64,000 bases of DNA from DATMBF01 sp035559595. GTDB taxonomy: Bacteria; Bacteroidota; Ignavibacteria; UBA10030. The stretch is taken from NCBI GenBank assembly GCA_035559595.1, contig DATMBF010000015.1:1-64000 (forward strand), read 5' to 3'. Positions 24,997 through 32,388 of this stretch are shown in pieces. Made by a program: the position numbers and the translations under genes. How positions within the stretch are numbered: the stretch's first letter is position 1; every line of letters begins with the position of its first letter. The notes under the pieces were generated by a model. That model was given only the letters and a program-made list of their open reading frames with translations. It ran no database searches and was not told the DNA's origin.

Positions 24997-25806
24997 TTAC
25001 TCGAAAAGCGACTTGAAATCCATGAGGGTGGCAACACCTTCGTCGAGTAAACCAGAGCGTTGGTCGGGAGCCGCTGCCGCCCATTGGGAAAGGGGAGATG
25101 TAATGTTCGAAAGGATATTCATCACGCGAACGTCATCCATAAACTGATTCTCTTCCACATAGCTCAAAAACTCGAGCAGATGCCTGCAGTATTGTTGCAG
25201 CATCTCAGGGGAACCGCCGCCGGCAAATCCCTCTGCTTGCTGGCGAACCTGATTCATAAGATCGTTTCTTGTGTCGTCGCCACCTTGCATCGCTTCAACG
25301 AACTTTTCTACCAGGGCCGCAAATTCGCCTTCAGCACCGGTTGCAACGGGAAGCGGAGCTGGCGAAACTTCCGGCGGAATTGCCGGCTGATCCGTTTGCG
25401 GCACTTCAACTGAAGCTGTCGGCGGTTCTTCAATCGGAGCTGGGGGCGTCGGGAAAACCTCTTCTGCAGGCCTGGAGAGCAGCTCGGTCGGGATTTCTGG
25501 CGTGACAGTGGGTACCGACTCGCCAAACGCAATTCCCAACTGACGTTTGACAAGGGTTTCTTCTTCCGGAAGTATTTCCAGTCTTGCAGCGTCCTTCTCG
25601 ACTCGCTCAGCCACCCACAGCAGGCTCAACGCAAGGTCGGAAAAGCCCCTGACTTTGTAGAGTGATCGCAGCTCAACTCCCAAATCGTCTGCGCCGGCGA
25701 GTTTTTGTCGGAGCCGGTCGAACTTGATTTGGTCATCCTCCGACGCAAACTGTGAGGGAGGAACCTGCTCTAAGAACTGAGAGAGGACTTGTTGGGCTTT
25801 TTTCAT
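24997..25806 (-). CDS. Uncharacterised two-domain protein with Pro-rich linker
   Basis: 269 residues from ATG 25806, which overlaps the alr stop (ATGA), so translation is coupled. I do not recognise a family. The N-terminal 95 residues are helical and charged (KKAQQVLSQFLEQVPPSQFA, LGVELRSLYKVRGFSDLA). Residues about 105-160 are a Pro/Glu/Val linker. The C-terminal 100 residues are helical (FVEAMQGGDDTRNDLMNQVR ... LSYVEENQFMDDVRVMN). No signal peptide or membrane helix. Conserved position between alr and manC in a cell-wall operon suggests a cytoplasmic scaffold or regulator, which is inference. Confidence 0.6.
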   Translation of the reverse strand: MKKAQQVLSQFLEQVPPSQFASEDDQIKFDRLRQKLAGADDLGVELRSLYKVRGFSDLALSLLWVAERVEKDAARLEILPEEETLVKRQLGIAFGESVPTVTPEIPTELLSRPAEEVFPTPPAPIEEPPTASVEVPQTDQPAIPPEVSPAPLPVATGAEGEFAALVEKFVEAMQGGDDTRNDLMNQVRQQAEGFAGGGSPEMLQQYCRHLLEFLSYVEENQFMDDVRVMNILSNITSPLSQWAAAAPDQRSGLLDEGVATLMDFKSLFE

Positions 25807-26921
25807 GATCTTGTGTACACGCGCGGTACGCGACTCGAGATCCCACAGCATATTTCGTACGGTATGGTACCCATCCGATCCGCCAGATGCCAGGCATCGA
25901 TGGTATGGACACCCTGCTTTCCGATCAGCACCACTTCATCTCCTGGCTCCACGTCATCTACTCCGACATCGACCATCAACTGATCCATACAAATCGAACC
26001 GACGACGGGGTGTTTGACACCGTGGATGAGAACGGAAGTTTTTCCGGTTAAGAGCCGCGAGTAGCCATCCGCATAGCCGATCGGGACGGTTGCGATTTTT
26101 GTCCGTTTCTTGGCAATGAAACGTCGCCCGTAGCTAACGCTCTCGCCGGCCTCGATCCACTTCACAAAAGCAACGCGAGAAACGAGTCTCATGGCAGGTT
26201 TCAAGGGTACCCGTTGAGACGTTTGATGGGATGGATAATATCCGTAGAGTGAAATACCGGGGCGTACCATCTGAAAACGCGATTCGGGCAGGTCAAGGAT
26301 GGCAGCGCTGTTGGCGCAATGGGCAAACTCAGGTTCCAAACCCTCGCGCCGCAACGCTTCGAGGGCATCATGGAACTTCTGAAGTTGCCAGCGTGAGAAT
26401 TCCTTATTCTGCTCGTCGGCGGTTGCGAAGTGCGTAAACACTCCTTTGAGGTTGACTTTCCGACAGGAGGCGAGCGCCCGAGCAATTTCCCTCAGCTTGG
26501 GCCGCTGGGCACCGATCCGGTTCATTCCTGTTTCCACTTTGAGATGGACGGCTATGGATTTCCGGCTTCGTCGGGCAAGACGCTCAAACGTGGTGATTTC
26601 GTTTGCCATGCAGACTGTGGGCTCCAGATCATAATCGACAATCAGCCTTGCCTGTCGTCCCACGGCCAGAGTCAGCACCGTTATCGGCTTTTCAACCCCC
26701 TCTTCCCGTAAACGCGCCCCTTCTTCCGCGAACGCCACACCAAACTGCTCGACCGAGCGCTCGATGGTGCGGGAAACCTCCACACTTCCGTGTCCATAGG
26801 CATTTGCCTTCACAATTGCCATGATGCCGGTGGAACGCCCGACAACTTCACGTATGCCTTTGAGATTCTGGGTAATCGCTCCAAGGTTGATTTCAGCGAT
26901 TGTCGGTCGTGTCGGGGTCAC
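25803..26921 (-). CDS. alr: Alanine racemase
   Basis: 372 residues, usual length. The PLP lysine is in MAIVKANAYGHG (about 35), followed by the TIM-barrel part and the C-terminal beta domain with the tyrosine region VSYGRRFIAKKRTKIATVPI, GYADGYSR and GSICMDQLMVDV. It converts L- to D-alanine for peptidoglycan. GTG start at 26921 without a strong ribosome site. First gene of the seven-gene unit running to the M24 peptidase; a strong promoter lies 50 bases upstream. Confidence 0.93.
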   Translation of the reverse strand: MTPTRPTIAEINLGAITQNLKGIREVVGRSTGIMAIVKANAYGHGSVEVSRTIERSVEQFGVAFAEEGARLREEGVEKPITVLTLAVGRQARLIVDYDLEPTVCMANEITTFERLARRSRKSIAVHLKVETGMNRIGAQRPKLREIARALASCRKVNLKGVFTHFATADEQNKEFSRWQLQKFHDALEALRREGLEPEFAHCANSAAILDLPESRFQMVRPGISLYGYYPSHQTSQRVPLKPAMRLVSRVAFVKWIEAGESVSYGRRFIAKKRTKIATVPIGYADGYSRLLTGKTSVLIHGVKHPVVGSICMDQLMVDVGVDDVEPGDEVVLIGKQGVHTIDAWHLADRMGTIPYEICCGISSRVPRVYTRS

Positions 26922-26976
26922 CTACGTTCGTGCAGTCGAGCTGCGGACCTACGGAAGTTTGCGAAATTTTCGGGAA

Positions 26977-27005
26977 AATATAGCGTATTAGGGAATGAAT
27001 GTCAA
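26977..27005 (-). promoter_or_regulatory. Sigma-70-type promoter of the alr operon
   Basis: Minus strand TTGACA (27005-27000), 17-base spacer, TATATT (26982-26977). Start near 26970, about 49 bases before the GTG of alr. Confidence 0.78.
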
Positions 27006-27023
27006 CGAAACTCGACGAAACAG

Positions 27024-27051
27024 AAAACCCACTGAGCAATTCAGTGGGTTT
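27024..27051 (-). terminator. Terminator at the end of atpC
   Basis: Stem AAACCCACTGA (27025-27035) / TCAGTGGGTTT (27041-27051) with a five-base loop. The stop codon of atpC is inside the stem. On the minus strand the stem ends in a short T run. It separates the atp unit from alr. Confidence 0.75.
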
Positions 27052-27469
27052 CCATTTGTGCAACTCGTCGCGCAACCTTGAGCCGGTTGAGAGCGCGATG
27101 GAGCGCAGCTCTTGCCCGTTCGATATCAGTCTCGATTCTCTTTTCGGCGATTCTCTTCTGCGCCCGATCGCGAGCAGCCTCCGCTCGCTTCACGTCGATC
27201 TCGTCAGCCCGCTCGGCCGTTTCAGCCAACATAACGACCTTATTTTCGTGCACCTCGACAAATCCGCCGCTCGTGGCATAACGAAATTCATTCCCCTGTG
27301 CGTCGATGATCTTTACTTCCCCAACGCCAATCGCTGAGAGCAAGGGTGCGTGGCTTCTGAGAACCTGAAATCCACCCACCACACCCGGAGCACTGAAGCT
27401 CTCCACAAGGGCCTTGTACACAACCTTCTTGGGTGTAACGATTTCGAGGTGGAACGTCTTCTCTGCCAT
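27041..27469 (-). CDS. atpC: F1 ATP synthase epsilon subunit
   Basis: 142 residues. N-terminal beta sandwich with FHLEIVTPKKVVYKA, VLRSHAPLLSAIGVG and FVEVHENKVVMLAETAE, then a helical hairpin (ERADEIDVKRAEAARDRAQK) to the end, the full epsilon structure. It is the rotor subunit that couples gamma to the c-ring and can inhibit hydrolysis. Start overlaps the atpD stop (TAATG). The rest of the atp genes is not in this window, so the F1F0 operon is split here, as in several FCB bacteria where atpDC stand alone. Confidence 0.93.
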   Translation of the reverse strand: MAEKTFHLEIVTPKKVVYKALVESFSAPGVVGGFQVLRSHAPLLSAIGVGEVKIIDAQGNEFRYATSGGFVEVHENKVVMLAETAERADEIDVKRAEAARDRAQKRIAEKRIETDIERARAALHRALNRLKVARRVAQMETH

Positions 27470-28878
27470 TACGCTGCCTGCAGTCGCTTTGCTTTTTCTA
27501 CCGCTTCCTCAATCGTGCCGACCATGTAAAAAGCACTTTCGGGGAGATGATCGTATTCACCCTCAATGATTCCTTTGAACCCTCGGATTGTGTCCTCTAA
27601 CTTCACGTACTTGCCGGGCTGACCAGTAAACTGTTCCGCAACGAAGAAGGGTTGGGAGAGGAATCTCTGGATTCTGCGCGCTCTGGCAACAGTGACTTTA
27701 TCCTCGTCCGACAACTCATCCATACCAAGGATGTTGATGATATCCTGAAGGTCTTTGTACGTCTGCAAGATCTCTTTGACCCTCTTGGCAACCATGTAGT
27801 GCTCCTCACCCACCACGCCGGGTTCGAGAATGCGGGAGGTCGAATCGAGCGGATCAACTGCGGGATAGATCCCAAGTTCTGCAATCTGGCGGCTGAGCAC
27901 CGTGGTGGCATCAAGATGGCTAAAGGTCGTGGCAGGAGCGGGATCGGTGAGGTCGTCGGCAGGAACGTAGATTGCCTGTACGGAGGTGATGGAGCCCTTT
28001 TTCGTCGATGTAATCCTTTCCTGTAACTCCCCCATCTCGGTTCCGAGCGTCGGTTGGTAACCTACCGCCGAGGGCATTCGACCGAGCAACGCCGATACTT
28101 CCGAACCTGCTTGCACAAAGCGAAAGATATTATCGATAAACAGGAGAACGTCCTTTCCCTCTTCGTCGCGGAAGTACTCCGCGGCAGTCAATGCCGTCAA
28201 TGCAACTCTCGCACGTGCTCCGGGCGGCTCATTCATCTGTCCGAAGATCAGTGCGGTTTTGTCCAAAACGCCCGACTCTTTCATTTCGAGCCAGAGGTCA
28301 TTTCCCTCCCGCGTCCTCTCTCCGACACCTCCAAACACAGAGTATCCGCCATGGTGCATCGCGATGTTGTGAATTAACTCCTGAATAATAACCGTCTTCC
28401 CCACGCCCGCGCCGCCAAAGAGTCCCGTCTTCCCCCCCTTCGTGTACGGCTCGAGCAAATCGATAACCTTAATCCCGGTTTCAAACATCTCTTTTCGGGT
28501 CGACAGTTGATCCAGGCGGGGAGAGGGTCGATGAATGGGATAGAAGGTTGTTGCCGCAACAGGGCCTAATGCGTCAATCGGCTGCCCGATGACGTTGAGA
28601 AGTCGTCCCAAGACTTTCGGTCCAACCGGCACTTTGATCGGTGCGCCCGTATCGATGACCCTCATACCGCGAACCAAACCGTCGGTCGAGTCCATAGCAA
28701 CCGTGCGGACACGATCTTCTCCTAATTGTTGCTGGACTTCGCAGATGAGTTCTTCTTCGATCCCTTCAGGATTGACGCGCGGGATTTTGACTGCATTGAG
28801 GATGGAGGGAAGTTTTCCTCCGGAAAATTCAACATCGACGACCGGGCCGATAACCTGGACGATTTTTCCTTCGTTCAT
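27469..28878 (-). CDS. atpD: F1 ATP synthase beta subunit
   Basis: 469 residues, full length. Walker A GGAGVGKTV (about 155), the beta signature PAVDPLDSTSR (about 345), the GERTREGNDLW segment and catalytic Glu context are present. It carries the catalytic sites of the F1 head. ATG preceded by AAAGG. A promoter (28927-28955) lies directly upstream and a terminator for the tRNA unit further up, so atpD-atpC form an independent operon away from atpA/G. Confidence 0.96.
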   Translation of the reverse strand: MNEGKIVQVIGPVVDVEFSGGKLPSILNAVKIPRVNPEGIEEELICEVQQQLGEDRVRTVAMDSTDGLVRGMRVIDTGAPIKVPVGPKVLGRLLNVIGQPIDALGPVAATTFYPIHRPSPRLDQLSTRKEMFETGIKVIDLLEPYTKGGKTGLFGGAGVGKTVIIQELIHNIAMHHGGYSVFGGVGERTREGNDLWLEMKESGVLDKTALIFGQMNEPPGARARVALTALTAAEYFRDEEGKDVLLFIDNIFRFVQAGSEVSALLGRMPSAVGYQPTLGTEMGELQERITSTKKGSITSVQAIYVPADDLTDPAPATTFSHLDATTVLSRQIAELGIYPAVDPLDSTSRILEPGVVGEEHYMVAKRVKEILQTYKDLQDIINILGMDELSDEDKVTVARARRIQRFLSQPFFVAEQFTGQPGKYVKLEDTIRGFKGIIEGEYDHLPESAFYMVGTIEEAVEKAKRLQAA

Positions 28879-28926
28879 CTGTTACCTTTCATTCAACTGG
28901 AGGTGAAGAGTGGAAAAGAGCATGTA

Positions 28927-28955
28927 AAAATAGAGAAAACTGGCCGGATAATCAA
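28927..28955 (-). promoter_or_regulatory. Promoter of atpDC
   Basis: Minus strand TTGATT (28955-28950), 17-base spacer, TATTTT (28932-28927). Start near 28920, leaving a leader of about 40 bases. Confidence 0.6.
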
Positions 28956-28977
28956 TCTTCCCAACGCGCACGAGGAC

Positions 28978-29000
28978 AAAAAAATCCGCTTTTGAGCGGA
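28978..29000 (-). terminator. Terminator downstream of tRNA-Thr
   Basis: Stem TCCGCT (28985-28990)/AGCGGA (28995-29000), loop TTTG; on the minus strand seven T follow (complement of 28978-28984). Confidence 0.75.
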
Positions 29001-29030
29001 CAAGAAATTTTGAAGTGAAACTGTTTGATT

Positions 29031-29090
29031 CTCGGTCTTATCAGCCTCCGGCTGAGAACCGACGACCTCCGGGTTATCCCCGCCATGAGT
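29031..29090 (-). other. Possible tRNA-like relic
   Basis: The minus strand contains ATAACCCGGAGGTCGTCGG followed by TTC, the wording of the 3' half of an initiator or elongator Met tRNA. GAACCGACGACCT (29056-29068) recurs exactly in the neighbouring tRNA-Thr (29111-29123). No acceptor stem can be closed and the anticodon loop is broken, so it would be a pseudogene at best. A small hairpin (29041-29055, TCAGCC/GGCTGA) lies in it. Confidence 0.3.
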
Positions 29091-29093
29091 CAG

Positions 29094-29165
29094 AGCTGGT
29101 GGTCGGATTTGAACCGACGACCTGCGGTTTACGAAACCGCTGCTCTACCGCTGAGCTACACCAGC
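29094..29165 (-). tRNA. tRNA-Thr (anticodon CGT)
   Basis: 72-base cloverleaf on the minus strand: acceptor GCTGGTG/CACCAGC, D arm TAGCTCAGCGGTAGAGC, anticodon stem GCGGT/ACCGC with loop TTCGTAA, T arm GTCGG/CCGAC with loop TTCAAAT. Reads ACG codons. CCA is not encoded. Confidence 0.93.
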
Positions 29166-29223
29166 ATTCATGAACAGAACGAAACTACGGTCAAGCCAGC
29201 AATCATCTGCCTTAAATATCCAA

Positions 29224-29252
29224 AATATAGCCAAAAATGTCCCGTCGAGCAA
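29224..29252 (-). promoter_or_regulatory. Weak candidate promoter for tRNA-Thr
   Basis: Minus strand TTGCTC (29252-29247), 17-base spacer, TATATT (29229-29224), about 50 bases before the tRNA. Only the -10 is convincing. Confidence 0.35.
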
Positions 29253-29275
29253 CCGGAAATTCGAACCGAATTCAC

Positions 29276-29304
29276 TTGACATTGGTGCTGCCCGCAAGTA
29301 CAAT
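29276..29304 (+). promoter_or_regulatory. Strong promoter of the small basic-protein gene
   Basis: TTGACA (29276-29281), 17-base spacer, TACAAT (29299-29304). One of the best promoter matches in the window. Start near 29311, leader about 40 bases. Confidence 0.82.
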
Positions 29305-29351
29305 GCTCTCAACCCCACCGACCTTCTCTCAAACAATTCAAAGGAGGTCTT

Positions 29352-29519
29352 ATGAAGCCAGCGAAACCCAACACCATGAAGAAATCATCGAAGAAGTTCC
29401 TGAAAACTCTCTTGCGCAACGAAAAGCGTTACCTTGTTGCGCAGAGGAACGCCCAGCGTATCCGCATCGTTCAGTCCGTTCATGCGGGACACGTTCGCGG
29501 CGGACATTCATTCCACTAA
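29352..29519 (+). CDS. Small, highly basic 55-residue protein, unknown
   Basis: ATG 29352 with AAGGAGG five bases upstream, stop TAA 29517-29519. Sequence starts MKPAKPNTMKKSSKKFLKTL, continues with LLRNEKRYLVAQRNAQRIRI and ends with VRGGHSFH. About one third of residues are Lys or Arg, with four His near the end and no Cys. No signal peptide or membrane helix. It has its own consensus promoter upstream and a 14-bp terminator 12 bases after the stop, so it is a complete, probably well-expressed single-gene unit. The composition suggests nucleic-acid or ribosome binding, similar in size to small ribosomal or nucleoid proteins, but I recognise no family. Confidence 0.75.
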   Translation: MKPAKPNTMKKSSKKFLKTLLRNEKRYLVAQRNAQRIRIVQSVHAGHVRGGHSFH

Positions 29520-29531
29520 CGTACAATAGAA

Positions 29532-29575
29532 AGTCCGATTTCCCATCCATCTTGGGAAATCGGACTCTCTTTTTC
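29532..29575 (+). terminator. Terminator of the small basic-protein gene
   Basis: Perfect 14-bp stem AGTCCGATTTCCCA (29532-29545) / TGGGAAATCGGACT (29553-29566), seven-base loop, followed by CTCTTTTTC. Confidence 0.9.
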
Positions 29576-29597
29576 GGTTTCGTTTCTTTTCTTCTCA

Positions 29598-30989
29598 TCA
29601 CTCCATAATTTGTCCGTAGGGAGAAACCTGAGGTTCAATCTTGCCTCGATCTCCTGCAATCACAATCGTCATTTCCTCGTCACGCAGGTATGTCTGGGCG
29701 ATTCTCTGAACATCGTGCGGCGTCACGGCATGGACCTTCTTCACATAACCTGTGAGATAGGAATCGGGAAGCCCGTGCAAACTGAGGAACGATAGCTGCC
29801 CGATTATTCCGCCCCGACTCGAATTCTGCAACACAAATGTGCCCGCCATGTAGTTCTGAATGCCGGCCAGTTCATCTTTTGACGGCACCTCCGACTGCAG
29901 TCGATCGATCTCGTAAAAAATTTCCTTAAGTGATGCACCGGTTACATCGGTTGTCACGTCTGCTACCTCAGCCCAATATGCCGCCCGGTAAAACGTCGAG
30001 ACGGTGCTGAACGGCGAGTAGGTGTACCCCTTGTTTTCTCGAATGTTGCTCGTAATCCGTGAAGCAAATGACCCGCCGAGCAAGGCATTCGTGACAAGAA
30101 GCTTCAAATAGTCGGGATGTGAGGGATCAATGATTGGAAGTCCCATGTAGATCGTCGACTGTGCAGCGCCGGGTCGATGGAGAAGATAGACTGCTCGTTT
30201 GCTCATCGGTTTGGGGATGTTCACGTATGGCTCAGGTCCCTTTCCCCATTTGCCAAACGCATTCCGAATGGCGGCCTCCACCTTCTTCCCATCAAACATA
30301 CCGACCACATAGACCTGCGAACGCTGCGCGCCGACGTTGGCGGTATAGAAGGCTTCGACATCGCTCCGTTTGTAATCCTGGACCATCTGCTCCGTCGGGA
30401 AGATGTTTCCGTACGGATGATTACCGAAAAGGACCTTCATGAATTTCTCCTGTGCCATGGCCTGAGGTTGGCTCTTCTGGATGCTGAGCGTTCGGAGCAT
30501 GTCACGTTTCAGCCGCTCGATTTCCTTTTCAGGAAAGGAGGGATTCTGGATGATGTCGGCAAGAAGCTCGACGAGGTTCGGCGCGAACTCCGAAAGAACA
30601 TCGCCCCCTACCCACATTTGGTCGAGGCCAACGCTTACATTGACATTGCCGCCCATTGTCGCCGCATCCTCGGAAATCTGCTGGGCCGAACGGGATTTCG
30701 TCCCCTCTTTCAAATACTCACCCATCAGGTCAGAAAGCCAGATTTGGTTTTCATTCTCATTGTTGTTCCCGGCAAGGGTCGTAACTCGGACGGTCACCTT
30801 CGGCAGAGAGCCGTACGGAACCATGGTGACGCGTAATCCGTTCGGCAGCATGAACGTTTGCTTCTTTGGCAGGACAAAGTCCTTCGGCTTGCCTCCTTCA
30901 GGCGGTGTCTGTTTTTGACCCATTGCCACGGAGAACAGGAAAAGCGCAGTCAGAACGATAAACAGACTTTTGTTCGATTTCATGGTCAT
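29598..30989 (-). CDS. M16-family peptidase-like protein, non-catalytic partner
   Basis: 463 residues with signal peptide (SLFIVLTALFLFSVAMGQ). The M16 fold is clear: LPNGLRVTMVPYGSLPKVTV at the start and the Arg/Tyr substrate motif GGSFASRITSNIRENKGYTYSP near 330. At the place of the zinc motif HxxEH it reads IWLSDLMGEYLKEGT, so it cannot bind the metal. This is the usual arrangement of paired M16 proteins, where one subunit is catalytic (the next gene, seven bases upstream) and the other supplies the Arg/Tyr pair. ATG preceded by AAGGAG. Periplasmic, probably degrading peptides. Confidence 0.88.
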   Translation of the reverse strand: MTMKSNKSLFIVLTALFLFSVAMGQKQTPPEGGKPKDFVLPKKQTFMLPNGLRVTMVPYGSLPKVTVRVTTLAGNNNENENQIWLSDLMGEYLKEGTKSRSAQQISEDAATMGGNVNVSVGLDQMWVGGDVLSEFAPNLVELLADIIQNPSFPEKEIERLKRDMLRTLSIQKSQPQAMAQEKFMKVLFGNHPYGNIFPTEQMVQDYKRSDVEAFYTANVGAQRSQVYVVGMFDGKKVEAAIRNAFGKWGKGPEPYVNIPKPMSKRAVYLLHRPGAAQSTIYMGLPIIDPSHPDYLKLLVTNALLGGSFASRITSNIRENKGYTYSPFSTVSTFYRAAYWAEVADVTTDVTGASLKEIFYEIDRLQSEVPSKDELAGIQNYMAGTFVLQNSSRGGIIGQLSFLSLHGLPDSYLTGYVKKVHAVTPHDVQRIAQTYLRDEEMTIVIAGDRGKIEPQVSPYGQIME

Positions 30990-30996
30990 GATCTCC

Positions 30997-32355
30997 TTAT
31001 GAACCGGCTTTCGGGGTAACGGTGAGGATCGTTCGGTTTGTTGGTCGTAGGTACTCTGCAGCCGTCGCCTTGAGAAGCTCCGGCGTTACCTTGTCGAAAG
31101 CGGCTTCCAGCTTGTTAATGCGGGAAGGATCGTCGTCAAACAACGCAAAGCAGGCAAGGAGGTCGGCACGTCCGAATCCGAACAAACCACCGAGCGTTTC
31201 ATAGAGGCCCGACCGCAGCTTCACTCTGGCACGCTCGAGCACAGATTTGTCGAGGACCTTCGTTCGCACTTCCTCAATGACTTCGTCAGCGGCCGCCATG
31301 ATTGTGTCAGATGAAACATTCTTGTCATGAAACAACGAGATCGTCCACAGCATCGGACCGTTATAGTTGAACATGTTCCCCAGGAGGTTGATACCACCGC
31401 TCACGCCTCCCGTCAATCCCTTCTTGTTCACAAGGACCCGACGCAGCATGCTGTCATCACCCTGCAGGAGAATCTGATCGAGCAAGCCCATCGCATAATA
31501 CTCCGGCGTATTCCGTTCCGGCATATGATAGGCGAACGCGAGCGCAGGCCGATTTGCCAACGTGTCAACTTTGTTTGCCCTCTTTTCCACAGTCTGCTTT
31601 GGCTCGGAGATATCAGGTTTCGCGGGTTGTGGAACAGATGGAATGGATTCGAAGTACTTCTTGATCATCCCAAGCGCGGCTTTTGCGTCAAAGTCACCAA
31701 CGACAACGACCACAGCATTGTTCGGTGCATAGTATGTCTTAAAGAATGCCTGGACATCCTCCAACGTCGCCGCATCAAGCTCCGACAACTCACCGTAGAA
31801 ATTGTGTGCATTATACCAATTCGTGTTGGCATACTGAGGCATATCGAGCCAGGGAAAACCCCCGTAGGGGCGATTGAGAACATTGACCTTCACTTCATTT
31901 TTCACCACACCCTGTTGGTTCGTGAGATTTTCTTGTGTTACGGCCAGCCCCCTCATCCTGTCTGCTTCAGCCCACAATGCTGTTTCTAACTTATGAGCTG
32001 GCAGAATTTCAAAATAGTTTGTGAAGTCAAAGCGGGTCGAACCATTAAGAATACCACCGTTTTTTTGAACGAGTCGCACAAATTCCATTTTGCCGAGATT
32101 CTCCGATCCCTGGAACATCATGTGCTCGAAAAGATGAGCAAACCCGGTCCGACCCTTCGGCTCTATTCGGAAACCGATGCTGTAATAAACCGCGACAACG
32201 ACGGTCGGCGCCGTCTTGTCCTCGGAGAGAACAACCTTCAGCCCGTTTTTGAGTTTGTGATACTCAACCGGTACACTGAATCTGTCTTTCGCGATGGATG
32301 CACCAACAAGTGCCGACAGTAGGAACAAGACCGCGAAAAAGCGAATGCGGTTCAT
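30997..32355 (-). CDS. M16-family zinc peptidase, catalytic subunit
   Basis: 452 residues with signal peptide (FAVLFLLSALVGASIA). The inverted zinc motif HLFEH lies in GFAHLFEHMMFQGSENLG (about 72-76) with the further ligand Glu in ETALWAEADRM (about 150). VNVLNRPYGGFPWLDMP and NNAVVVVVGDFDAKAAL follow, as in pitrilysin-type proteases. The C-terminal Arg/Tyr motif is less clear than in the partner gene downstream, supporting a heterodimer. ATG with AGGAGG. Lies 33 bases after the PP2C-like gene and is probably co-transcribed with it. Confidence 0.9.
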   Translation of the reverse strand: MNRIRFFAVLFLLSALVGASIAKDRFSVPVEYHKLKNGLKVVLSEDKTAPTVVVAVYYSIGFRIEPKGRTGFAHLFEHMMFQGSENLGKMEFVRLVQKNGGILNGSTRFDFTNYFEILPAHKLETALWAEADRMRGLAVTQENLTNQQGVVKNEVKVNVLNRPYGGFPWLDMPQYANTNWYNAHNFYGELSELDAATLEDVQAFFKTYYAPNNAVVVVVGDFDAKAALGMIKKYFESIPSVPQPAKPDISEPKQTVEKRANKVDTLANRPALAFAYHMPERNTPEYYAMGLLDQILLQGDDSMLRRVLVNKKGLTGGVSGGINLLGNMFNYNGPMLWTISLFHDKNVSSDTIMAAADEVIEEVRTKVLDKSVLERARVKLRSGLYETLGGLFGFGRADLLACFALFDDDPSRINKLEAAFDKVTPELLKATAAEYLRPTNRTILTVTPKAGS

Positions 32356-32388
32356 ACAGCCTCCTGAGAATGTAATGGATGGAACGGT

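Noticed and set aside
26922..26976. tRNA-like wording upstream of alr (GTGCAGTCGAGCTGCGGACC)
   Set aside because: No acceptor or anticodon stem can be formed; part of the alr leader.
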